Positions 50,022 through 61,700 of a DNA stretch of 64,000 nucleotides are shown here, in pieces. This DNA is from Tyto alba. Its lineage: Eukaryota; Chordata; Aves; Strigiformes; Tytonidae. Location: positions 26,620,198 through 26,684,197 of the forward strand of contig NW_024881321.1 in the NCBI RefSeq assembly GCF_018691265.1, given 5' to 3'. The first letter of the stretch is position 1, and every line of letters begins with the position of its first letter. Under the pieces are notes generated by a model. The model saw only the letters and a program-made list of their open reading frames with translations, did no database searches and had not been told where the DNA came from. The translations under genes and the position numbers were made by a program.

Positions 50022-50683
50022 GAAGGGGAAACTGGGAGGGAGTTGGGTACTTGTGAGGAGGAGTTAAGAGGAGGACACCTACGTGAACACCCAGGTCAGT
50101 GGAAGGAAGGAAAAGGAAGTGGGGTAGGTGCACCAGTGCAGAGACCCTCTGCAGACTGTGGTGAGACGACAGGGCTGCCCCCCCTGCCACCCATGGAAGT
50201 CCATGGTGGAGCAGAGGCTGACCCGAAGCCTGTGAAGGAGCCCACGTCAGGACAGACATCTCAACTTAAAGGAAGCTGGGACTCTGAGGGGAGAAGCTGC
50301 CCCCTCTGTTGTGGTTTGGCACTGGGAGGACTGCAACACGTGGGTATGACTCATGCCAGACCAGCATGGGAACAGCTGTATCCCATGGGGAGGACTCACA
50401 CCAGAGAAGGGTCATGGAGGACTGTCTCCTGTGATAGGGGAACCACGTGGAGCAGGGAGGAATGTGCAGTGTTCACCCCACCTCCTGAGAAGGAAGGAGA
50501 GGCAGGACTTACTGTAACCCCCATCCCCTGTCCCCTGCGCCACTGGGGGTAGGGAGGAGGTAGACTGGGAGCAGAGCTGAGCTGGGGAAGGAGGGAGGGG
50601 TCGAGGGACGGTGTTTTGAGGATGTGGTGATGCTCCTTACTGTCCCTCCCTGTCTGTTAAGTGTTGATTTTGTTAGTGTTTGA

Positions 50684-50689
50684 ATTAAA
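50684..50689 (+). terminator. Poly(A) signal of LTR-G
   Basis: ATTAAA is followed by GTAATGTTCTTCTTC and then a T-rich stretch (CTGTATTTTGCC), as expected at an R/U5 boundary. Confidence 0.6.
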
Positions 50690-50882
50690 GTAATGTTCTT
50701 CTTCTTCCCCTGACAAGTCTGTATTTTGCCCATGACTGTAATGGTTGAGTCATCTCTCCCTGTCCTTATCTTGATTCACAAGTCTTTTGCTTTATTTTCT
50801 CCTTCTCAGTGCTGGTGGGGAGGGGTGAGTGAATGGTCACGTGATGCTCAATTGCCCTATGAGCACAAACCATGGCATATCT

Positions 50883-52990
50883 TTAACTCTGTAGAGGTTA
50901 GTACATTAATATGTGACACACTGATACAATCTGATAGTGCAAGCTGCAGCTATGGAGATTTCAGCAGGGATAGATGTTGCCCTGTGGAGAACAGTTTAGG
51001 GAGGTAGGGCATTTGTGTCAGAAGCATGCTCCCTTCACCAGACTACCCAGGACAGAAGAGGGCAATGTGTGCTACAGAGCTTTGGGTGGGAAGAGGAATT
51101 ACCCACACTCCCATTATAATGGCTACTGTCTATTGTGTTTTCATTCTGCTTGGCATTTGGTGACAAAAAAGCAGCTGGGACCACTTGATGGCTGCGTGCA
51201 GAAATCCAGCCTACATAAATTACGATGCATTCACTGCAGTGGGGTGTACGTATGCCCCCATATATTTGTCCAAGGTTTCCTAGACAGAAAAATGGGATGC
51301 AGCCCCACCCTCTGCTGTCTTAATAGCTCTTTTCCTTGCTCTTGCATTGCTGGGTTGCCACAGCTTCTTTTCCCAAAGCATGGTCAAAGTTTGGATCATT
51401 ATACATTTGGTTTTTGATATTGTGGGACCAGAGAAGGACATCAGTGCTGAGGGCAAGTTGTGCTGGTGTACCACAGAGTGGAAAGACCATGAGAGCAAGT
51501 TGGGTGGAAGTAATGAAATTTCCCTGTTAATCTTTACATTAAGGTAGAGCAAGCTATACCATTACATGCTTGGGAAGGATGAAAAAGAGACACTTCAGAA
51601 AGATTTAAATATCTAAAAAGCCATACATAGCAGAGTTTTTTCAAGTTCTCTAAAGTGTACACAATATGATGAAAATAAAAACTGCCTCTTCTAAAAGACA
51701 CTAAGAAGTGGGACATCTCCCAAAATAAGCCATATTCTGTCTCCCAGACATAAGTATGAGAAAGGACATTGAACTTTTGTGTTTTTGGTTTTGGTTTTTG
51801 GTTTTTGTGTTTTGTTTTTTTTTTTTTGCTTAATAATCACTTTGTATCATGATGGATTGAACAGGTACAAAAAACAATGTCAAGAGCCTTCTGCTGCTGG
51901 TGGCATGTTTCCAGTCACTGACACTCCCACCTGCTCACTCTGAGCACATTAGAAGACCTCACTGCCAGGTGATAGATGCATCAGGGAAAAAGAATGGGTT
52001 TACATTCAACCTCATGTAGATGATGAATTATGTTTTCTGTATGTAAAGAGGACTATTAGGTTCACTGGCAGTTTCTGCTCCAGATCAGTTATATGCAAAT
52101 GAACGCTTAAAATAGGATACACATTTAAATATCAATATCCTGACCTCAGCTTAGCCTCATAACTGCATAAGATCCCACCCAATAATCTATGTATCCAGCC
52201 TATAACTTCCATCATATTTTAAACATATATAATTGATTTAAAGATTTTCAGGTGATAAAAAATTGACCACCTGCCAGTGTAAACTTCCAAGGATTAAATA
52301 ACATCACTATAAAAGAAAAACCTATGTCCTCTGTTTTCAATTTCTCCAACTTTAGTTCCCTAGCATTGCACTTTGTAGTGTCTTTGTCTCTTTGAACAAT
52401 CAATCTGAAATCTTTTCTTACGTGGTTATAGGTAGACTGTAATCCAACACCCTTAACTTTCTTAGGTAAACTGAAGAAATGGAGCTTCTTAAATCTCTTA
52501 TTATGAGAGATTTTTTTTCATTCCCCCCACAAATCCTTTAATGATTCCACAGGTATCCTGATGAGTGAATATCAGATTTGCAGATTGTGTTCCAGTCAGA
52601 GTCATTTATTCCCAATAATAGCTTCATTGCATAAAATATGTTTGTAAATGTCTGAATCAAGCACTGTAATAAATTACCCTGTATGGTTAGAAAGTGCAGA
52701 AGTTGGTACCAATGTTTGAAAACTACAGTCCTGCAGTTCTACTAAAGTCTATTAATTTTATGAAAAGGGGTCTTAAAAATCATGTTAACATACTCTGTAT
52801 ATATTTCTGACTCCTTTATACATAATGTCTTAGGGTTTGGATTTTTTTCAATCCAATAAATTTAAGTAGGTACAGGAGAGTGGGCATGGTGTAGCAAGTG
52901 TGGGTTTTGCTTAAATGAAGAATATAAGGAATTACTTGCCTGAAAATAAGAATGTTTATTTATGCTTTTAGAATCTTCTTTTTTCCTGCG
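50883..52990. other. Unique DNA, less AT-rich at left
   Basis: The left 550 bp are moderately GC-rich and include a 147-codon plus frame (50974-51417) with many Cys codons but no family I recognise. A T/G-rich low-complexity tract lies at 51777-51828. The rest is AT-rich with no recognised repeat. Confidence 0.5.
51777..51828. repeat. T/G-rich low-complexity tract
   Basis: Units of GTTTTTG and GGTTTT lead into a run of about 14 T. Confidence 0.75.
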
Positions 52991-52993
52991 CTC

Positions 52994-53017
52994 TTTTTTT
53001 TTTTTTTTTTTTTTTTT
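52994..53017. repeat. Run of 24 T followed by CAG
   Basis: This uninterrupted T run is followed at once by CAG (53018-53020), so it resembles a strong splice-acceptor polypyrimidine tract. It may equally be a simple homopolymer. Confidence 0.8.
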
Positions 53018-54950
53018 CAGGGATGACTTAAAAGACCTTTGAATAACGGTGGAAGCAGGAAGAGTGATGCCACTGTAGAGTTTACATACTGTACCTCCTG
53101 TATCACAAAATTTGGATGTAATGTTTGAGACTTGTTCCTGTGTTGGAATTCTAAATACTTTGTAAGCTATGATTCAGTACATTAAACCATCTCAGATAAG
53201 TAATAAAATTGAGATGATTAAATACTATGTACTTTTGTTGGCTTCTTTAAATAGGTAAATATTTGTCAGTAAAACTCTGGCCTTTTTCAGCATCTGGAGA
53301 ATTATGCTGTGACTCAAATGGCATTATTCACCACCCGCAGAATGGTTTTGCTCAGAGTTCACAGAGAGATTGAGATGATAAAAATATGTTCTAGAGATGA
53401 ATGTGTTAGAGGAACATTTCTATTGAAAGGATGCTGAAAGTTGAATCAAAAGAACATCTACTTTAAGTACCTTTTTCAAAGAAGATTATTTCCTTCCTTG
53501 TTTTCCGTAAAGCTCTAGTAAAGAAAAGGATTTATACATTCTGTATAGTATTACTGTTGTGGAATAAATATTCTTTTTCCCATTTTCCTGCTGTTATCCA
53601 AGGTTTTGATCACTTGCTGTGAATATTCATTCTATATATTTTCAATTGTAATATTAAAATGAATATTGTTATTACTCTGTCAACATTTCATTACATCATC
53701 ATATTCCTTAGTGAGAAATAGTGTCTTGGGTGAATTCAAACCATTTAGTTTTATAAGGGTTTTTTCTTCCTAAAAACATCAGCTAGCTTTATTTTCTTTA
53801 GGCTGATGTGGATTAAATTTGTATAGGTGTGATCTGTACCTTACCGTTTGTGACATTCACAGAATACTGTATACAGGAAAATCAGAAAGGAGAAAACACT
53901 ATGATGAGCGGTGGCCGCCCAGGAGGAATATTAGTTTCACATATATTATGTTCAGTCTTTTCATTCTTAAAGTAGCAGATGGGATAGCAGATACTGGGGA
54001 CTTCATAGGCTGGAACAGATTTCAGTTTTATATTTTGTGGGATTTTTTAGCTGAAAGTATCTGGCTTCACTCATCAACTACAATTGCTAACATTCTGGAT
54101 CTGTTCTTTTGGAGATTAAGATGTATTTAGTGGTTAAACAGATAAGGTAAAGAGGAAATATATGGGTTCACTGAATAAGTCACTAATGTTTTGTTAACAA
54201 TCATTTAAATTGAGGTCACCATCTTTCTATTTAAATACTTTGTAAACATAATCCCCTTCTGTTGAGCTTAAATATTCTAGTTCTTTTGGAAAGTAACTGT
54301 CTTGTAAAATTCTCGGGTGCTAATACTTTGTCCAAGATTTGCTAGGTGCAGAACATCTCACCTACTGCTAAATTAATACCTCCATAAATATGTCCCTGGT
54401 ACAGGTCTGATGATTATTTTGCACTCAGAATATTTTTGCAGCAATGACTGTCAGAAGAGGTAGAGTCTGATTAATGCTGGCCACCTTTGCTAGCTGTATC
54501 TTTAATCACAGACTCTGAAATAAACAGAGAAATGTAATCAATAAAGTCACAGATACAATGAAGAAATACAAATGGGGACTAAAAGTCTATTGGTAAAATC
54601 TGGTGACTATTTCCTGTCAAGAGTTTAGACTATCTTCTTTACCTGTAACACAACCAAGCAGAATTGAGTGTCCAATTATTAATAAACATTGCCAAGAAAA
54701 AAACACTAAAGAAGTTCCTCTCAGGTATGTTTCTTAAAACTTATTTTTATTAACTTGATGTATTTTTTTCTTTAATTATTTCTTATGTCCTTTTCTATGT
54801 GATTATTTAGTTAACAAGTCATTTATGAAGTTTGCATCATTCCTCGTTATAATTTTATTGTAACTTAACATTTCAGGTAAACACATAAATTGAAGCATTT
54901 CTAGAAAAAGAATCAAATATTTTCATTTAACAAAAGGATCACATCTTTGG

Positions 54951-54994
54951 TTTTTTTTTTTTTTTTTTTTTTTTGGTTTCTTTTTTTTTTTTTT
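54951..54994. repeat. Interrupted T runs
   Basis: Runs of 24 T and 14 T are separated by GGTTTC. Confidence 0.85.
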
Positions 54995-55129
54995 CCAATC
55001 AGTAGATAAAATTCTGACTGCTACAGTACATAACCTTTTTATAAAACCACAGTTCAATTCCCTTATGTTAAGTAAAGTTGTTAAGCTTAAATTTTCTCTT
55101 TTCCTCCTCATTTTTTATAAAGCTTGGAG

Positions 55130-55200
55130 AAAAAAAAAAAAAAAAAAAACAACCAACCAAACCAACAAAAAAACAACCAACCAACCAAAGAAACCCAAAC
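55130..55200. repeat. A run followed by (AACC)n units
   Basis: Twenty A at 55130-55149 are followed by repeated AACC and ACCA units up to about 55200. Confidence 0.85.
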
Positions 55201-57074
55201 AACAACAATAACATCAAACAGAACTCCCAAGTATTAAATGTGATAAATGAGACTTTGGTTTACAACTCTTTTGTTTCTTTTTGTAGAAGTTGTATGCCAC
55301 TGTCAAGGATTTTTAGGGAAAGAAAAAGGATATTTGTCTTAATTTTGACTTCGTTATTAACCATAAATCTAGTAATAAATCTCTCTAGGTAACAAATGCC
55401 TAAACTCAGGTCATAATGCAAAGTATATGTGCATCATATATAGAACACACTTGAAAACTCTGGACCTAAAGCATCATTTTAAAGACATAAGTTTATCTTT
55501 CAAATCTCCTTGCAAAGGAAGGAAAGACATCATTGCTCTTGTTGGTCAGGGAATAGATCCAATATTTTCTCGATTTTTTGATCAAATAGTATGAAAGTAT
55601 GATAAAATAAGTCTACTATCCCGTAAATTCATGATAAACTGTTATTCTTTTCCAAAAAAAATTTATCACTGATAAATTTAAGCTAGCAACGTAAGTGAAA
55701 ACTTCTTGGAGATGACTGTAGCTTCTATAAAGACACTTATATGCCTATTTGCAGTATTCAATACCTTGTCATTAATTATCTTTAAAACAATACCCTCTTC
55801 TAATGTTCAAAAACCTTACACTATCTCTGCAGATGCAAAGCAGATTTCTTTCTCATGTTATCAGTGCTTACTTACACATATACTTCCAAAAATATGAAAT
55901 AAGTTGCAGTTTTCAAATTCAGATGATCTGCCATTTTTACGAGAGCACATAAACATATTTCTAGAAGTTTTGCAAAGGTATTTCAGAGCTGAATTCAAGA
56001 TGACAGTGGAGTTAGTGAGTGAAATCTTTCTTACCCACCACAGCAGAAAATGTACAGTGCATGATATCCTGTTCTCTTTCACTCCGGTAATCACACTGTA
56101 TTTCAAAATGCCAGTGTTAACTTTATTACAAAATGACAAAAATAAGAAGATCATGTGAAGCACAGATTGCATATGGGGTATGGAAATGTGCTTTTCAGCT
56201 AAATATTTACATGTCCCTTACATGTCCCCCTCATTAAGATTTAAATTATTGAGTCTCATGTTTAACCCCTGTATTTTTGCAAGATGTGTGAGGTTTAGTA
56301 TTCAAGTGATGTTCAGACTTGTAGATTACAGATATGATGCAGCAAAGCTCTGCCACAAACTTCTCTGACAAGATTGTATGAAGTTTTTAGCTTGCATGCA
56401 GATTAAGTCCTTGGGCAGATACACAGAGAGGAATCACCAGGACACGGACACACACAACTTCAGGGGCTCCTTGAAGCTCTTGGGCTGCAGCACTGGGTAC
56501 TCAGGGCATGACTCTTCCTCCCTACCAGGAACAAGGCCCCTGCCTTTTGGACTGGTTTGCAACACTAATTTTAAATAATCTGAAAAAGTGCACAGACCTA
56601 TTAAGAGGAATATGCAAATTCTAGCAATAGCAAGGAATCTTTTTTGGTATTCCTTCACATTTTTTTCTTCACATATTTTATTCTATGCTCTGGTTAGACA
56701 TCTAAGGTGCATTAGTCCATTCTATGTCTGTCAATGTTCTAGTTGTTACTATTTATTTTTTGACAACATGTTTTTACGTCTTATCAGTTACTTGTGTTGA
56801 TTTTTTCTGGCTATTGATCTGGAATTTTTCAGCAGCTAGAGTCATGAGGCTCCAGTAAATCTAACCTTAAATCCAGACAGGAAGTCTCTGCATGTGGATA
56901 GACTATGCTTGTCTAAATGCAGTCTACTGCATATGGCTAGACCGACTATAAAACATTTAGCATACCCATTTAAACATATGCAATTTGCATACATCTAGCA
57001 AACTACAAGCAGGGACAGTATGTGTGAAGAAATCAATTGTAATAGTGCTACTGAGATCAGAGTAATTTAATACC

Positions 57075-57093
57075 TTTTTTTTTTTTTTTTTTT
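57075..57093. repeat. Run of 19 T
   Basis: An uninterrupted T homopolymer in AT-rich DNA. Confidence 0.85.
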
Positions 57094-57841
57094 AATATGG
57101 TTTTTGGAAGAGCTTTGCATTTAAAAACACATGACGTAGGAAAAGTACCAAGAGACTGTTTTGTAGCTCTTCCCTGGAAAAAAAAAGAAATCAGATTTAC
57201 AAAAGGATCTGCATAGTGTATGTGCCAAGACACCAAGGCTCACTTAAATTGACATTAAGATACCTGTGGTTTCTAAGAAGGTCTCCAATGGCACTCTAAG
57301 AATTGTGAGTTTTGTTGGGTGTGTATTTTGTAAATATCTACTGTGATAGCATTTATATATGTTTTAGCTTGAAAACAAGCAGCAGGAAGCCATTTTAGCT
57401 AGACAGAAGAATGTGCTTATTAAAGAAACATAGAAAGGGTATGAGCTAATGCTTATTCTTGTGCCGAGATGAGTCCAGCCACTACATATGCACTGAAAGA
57501 CAATAGGAGCCAATTAAAACATCCAGGAAGAAAAGAATACAGAAGACTGCATTCTAGCCATAGGCATCAAAGACCTGCTGTTCTGCTCAGCCTCAAAGAA
57601 GTATGTCCCAGTTTCAGTCCTCCCAAGCCAGCTTCATTGTTCCATTTTGATAAGCAGAAAGAAAGTTGTCATTGCTGTCAATAGAGTCATGCTCATGACT
57701 CCTATAGCTGAGATCTGTCCTACGGAACCACAGAGAAAAATTAAGCTTGGTGCCAAGTTCTTTTCAGAAATCACTTTATTTTTTCTTTGTATAACTTTAT
57801 TTCTCACCCAAACATCTGCATATCACACTGAGGTCACAAAG

Positions 57842-57905
57842 TCATAGGATAATTTATATTAGAAGGGACCTCAGAAAGTCATCTGGTCCTACCACTGCTG
57901 AAAAT
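57842..57905 (-). mobile_element. Old CR1 LINE 3' tail fragment
   Basis: In plus orientation it reads TCATAGGATAATTTATATT, then AGAAGGGACCTCAGAAAGTC, then ATCTGGTCCTACCACTGCTG. This is the reverse complement of the CR1 3' end, whose usual form has GGTTGGAAGGGACCTC and TCATCTAGTCCAACC. It is diverged and only about 64 bp long, consistent with an old, strongly truncated copy. The body to the right is not recognisable as CR1. Confidence 0.8.
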
Positions 57906-58703
57906 AGCAATACTAAAGTGAAAGAATTACAAGGGATTTTTTTTCTAGCAATCACGGAGAGCAGTACAAATAAGCTTATAAATGACCTTCTGCATATTCA
58001 GCAATCTTCATATACAAAACTCCCACTGGAATTGCAGATAACACAGAAAAATGTCTTTTACATTTCTTCTGTTTATTCTAAAGGAATTGATATCTGACTT
58101 GATATTCTGACTCTGCAGAGAAACTTATCTTCAAAGATTTGAGGCTGAAAGTGACTCCCCAGCCACTGATTTCCAGGCTCTCTCTTGCCTCAGTGCCTTC
58201 TCTTTTCAAGGGAAGGCAAGGCAAGGCACAAGTTTTCTGATTTCAAAAAGACACCACCCTAAGACTTTATCTGATAATAGAACTGTTTTAGTCAATTATC
58301 TGCAGCTGGTCAGGTTAGGCAAATGGTCTCTCAAAGGCTGCCTGGAGGCAGCTGGCCACACACAATGTTGGATTACATGCCCATGGGGTCTTACCTCCTT
58401 AGGTATCACTGGGGAACAAGCTATGCATAAGGAGCAGGTAGACTGCTAGATGCTATATAAACAAACACACCTTTATCTGCTGGGTTCCCACAGTCTCTCT
58501 ATTGTGTTTTATCTGCTTTGGAACTGATTTATTTTTAAGGCTTACCATTTTGTAGTTGCTGCAGAGGAAACTGCAAAGAAGTACTTGCAGTGGGAAAAGG
58601 AATTGTCCTGCTTATTTTTTTTCTTACTTTCTTCAAATAAACTCCTGCCCTTTCCACTCCTAGCACATTTTTCAAATCCTAACATTAAGACTCTGAGCTT
58701 TGG

Positions 58704-58734
<31 letters not shown>

Positions 58735-61700
58735 AAGATGGTGATACGATTATACTAATGATAATTTTGCTGATAGAGGTAAAAAGTATCAAAGGAAGAT
58801 ACAATGAAGCATCTTGATGAAAGGTTCATCTGGGGGTAATGAAAACAATCTCCAGAGAAAGAGGCATTCTCCTAAAACCTGTGAGCCTGGAAATGAAAAT
58901 AAAGCATCTGAGCTACTTAACAAATACACATTTTATAATTAAAGCCAGCTACTGTCTGAAGATTGGACGGAGGCTGAATATGATACCTAACTTTCACAGA
59001 AGAGTTAAAGGTAATGCTGGTAACTACAAAGCAGTACTGAAGCAGTACAGGAATTTCTGGCTGCCACTAAATTAACCAACAAAGAATTGAATAAGGACAG
59101 ATCAATATCCATATCTGATTTTTCTGTATCAAAATTGTAAATCAACAGAACTCCCCAAACGTGAGTATTGTTAAAAGAATACAGTCCTTTCTTTTGTAAT
59201 ATCTGAAAAAAGTGCCCTGAAGGAAGTGGGGTAAACTTCCCATGTAAAAAAAAAAACCTTTTTTTTCCCCTAAACTTAGATTTGTAGCTTGCTGAACATG
59301 AACATAAGGCTGTAGCATTCAGGTATTTATCTGAACAGTAGGCAGATAAATATAGATGAGAGGTTCTGTGAGCTTTCGTCTCCCTAGGAGCAGCAATCTT
59401 TTCATTCAATTAAATATGTGTAATTTAGTGTCCTGAGGATAAAAAAATCTAAGACTTTTACACTGATATTAATAAAATCTTAGCAGTTTTGCCATTTAAA
59501 GGTCAAATGGACATGAGCTGTGTTGAATCAAACTAGAAACTACTGCTGGGACTGAAAAAAAAATTCCCTCCCATGAAATACCGCTCAGTAGCAAGTCTGG
59601 GGGACTTACTGGGAGGGAGGGATGGGATGGAGTCAGAGAGAGAAGGACTGTGCTTTCCTGTGAAACAGAACATACTTTTAGAAGAAAGACACTGTATTTG
59701 TCCAGCTGGTGATCTTGTAGAATATGGTAATTCCTGTGAACTGCTCTGACTGTGGGAAGTGGGAAAAAGTCGGGTTTTGACAATCTCTGTAACACTTGCA
59801 GAATGTGGTTGGTAAACTGGAGGTTTATGAGGGATTTACAAAGCATGCACATTTATGGGGAGGGTGCGCACTGCTTCCTGCTGGAGGTATGGATTCATTG
59901 AATGCACTTTAGAAACTGGTATGTTTCTCCAGACCCAAATAGATAAGAATTTACTTTATATTTAGGTTATCTTCTGTTCTAGGTACATAAGATCAATACC
60001 AAATTAAGAATATAACATGTGAATGGCTGTACTGGTTTTGATCAAAGGGTAGACCTAGCAGGCTATTCCTTCTCTGACAGTGGCCCAAAGCACATGCCAA
60101 TGGAAAGTACAGAAAAGGACAGATTTATAGAGATAATCTGTCATCTTGAGCAACCGGTTGCCCAAGATATTCCTGAACCAGGAGTCAACTCTGTATTTTG
60201 CAATTTTCAGCTAATTTCATTTCCCTTAGCTTGTCTAGAGTCTCCATGAACCCATGTAAATCTATATTAAACATCCATGGGAAAGAGATCAAATTATCCA
60301 TTCTTTTACATTCTATGCAATAGTCTGTTTTGATTGTTAGGCATGCCATGCCCACCCCATAACAAAGCAATGACATCACTCTATTAAAAGTTCCAAGAAA
60401 AATTAAATTTTATAAGAGTGTCTTAGGCATATTTTCCTTTAATCATCACAAGAGGTTTCTTGCCTATCTTTACTTAAGAACCTGGCCTTTCCTTTCTCAC
60501 AGCCTTACAGTACACTTGTGCACACAGGAATGAATGCACCATTGCAACCTCCTCCCATACTTCATTCACTGATATTCCTAGAAGATATTTTGCTTTAGAA
60601 AATTAAAATACCTAAGAAAGCTGAGAAGGTACGCATGCAAAGAAATTAAAAGAAAATTTACTCTTCAATAAAATCTCAACTATTATCATAATGCACGTTC
60701 CAAGTCAAGTATAAGTTGTCCCGTATTTTTGCTGAATGTATAAGCTTGTGTGATTTGTTAGGCTCCCATTCATTATGAAAATAGACCAGTAAATTACATC
60801 TTTTGCAAATGGAATCATTATAGCTGTAATTTACAAAATATATTAAGCCTTTTGATCTTTGTCAGAGAACATATCATATACTTTTAAACACATTGCTCGG
60901 AAATTGTAATTTAAAAACTATAAACCTTACATTCACAGCTTTAATGCATATATTAGACTACTTTTCTACCAAAAACAATGTCCCTGTTCTGTCTATTGCA
61001 TAACATTGCCTCATCTTTCAGCCGAACAGAAAAAAAAAAAAAAGATACTACAAATTGGTGAAATATGAATGAAAATTGTCCCCAATGGACACTCGTTGGC
61101 TTTTGCATTACTCAGGCCTATGATCTAAATAAAGCTAGTTTTTCTACTGATAATCTATTGCATAGTGCATATTTTTAACTCTGTAATATTGCTACAATAT
61201 ACACTGTAGTTTGGTATCTTATATATGTATGTTTAAAAGTAATATTTCTCAAAAATATTAATCTGCAGCTTAAATGCTGTTTGGAAATGAATATTTTTCT
61301 TTGACTTTGTATGTCAAGTGCTTTTTTTGTTTTAATCGTTACTTTATACTAGTAGTAAGATGGTTCAGGAAAACAATCATAAAAAGATGATTAGTCATTT
61401 TTAGGAATCTTTAAGGTAATCTTGTACAGTTAAGAATCAGAACAGATGTTGCATCTTATCCTTGGATTAACTAGAGAGGAGTGGATTCATAAAAGTATAT
61501 GTATGAAAATGAACCTGATCTTGTATATATTTGTTCTTATGAAAAATGGCATTTGCTCTTGAAAGACCTAGTATAATGTCAAAATCCTGATTAAGCTGGA
61601 GACCAGTCATTTAGAAGGAAAGCATCATAACAGCATAAAAGAAGCAGTACATAGTATTTAAAATGCTATTCCTTGGTCAATGTAGTATCTACACAGATAT

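Larger units (their letters stand above)
49855..50877 (+). mobile_element. LTR-G, complete solo long-type avian ERV LTR
   Basis: It starts TGTGGTGGCTTTGTGTGG and ends GCACAAACCATGGCA. An exact 5-bp target-site duplication, TATCT, flanks it at 49850-49854 and 50878-50882. The TATA-like promoter motif is at 50014-50021 and the poly(A) signal ATTAAA at 50684-50689, with a T/G-rich stretch after it. At 1,023 bp it is the longest LTR in the window. The ~660 bp between promoter and poly(A) signal are GC-rich and contain a 169-codon open frame (50043-50552) made of degenerate repeats. I treat that frame as a by-product of composition and not as a gene. No internal sequence is present, so it is a solo LTR. 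Confidence 0.92.
53226..57841. other. AT-rich unique DNA with long T and A runs
   Basis: Homopolymer tracts lie at 54951-54994, 55130-55200 and 57075-57093. A less AT-rich patch at 56400-56545 contains frames of 66 (+) and 74 (-) codons with no recognisable domain. No coding gene is supportable. Confidence 0.55.

Noticed and set aside
50043..50552. 169-codon plus-strand open frame
   Set aside because: It lies entirely inside LTR-G. It is discussed as a finding but not called as a gene, because the related LTR-F carries stops in this frame and LTR-D is open in a different one.
58634..58732. Processed pseudogene ending in the 29-A run
   Set aside because: AATAAA is about 65 bp from the A run, too far for a normal cleavage site. 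No coding body or flanking duplication was seen, and CR1-dominated bird genomes make few processed pseudogenes.
59005..59409. 134-codon minus-strand open frame
   Set aside because: No recognisable family, membrane pattern or splice context.
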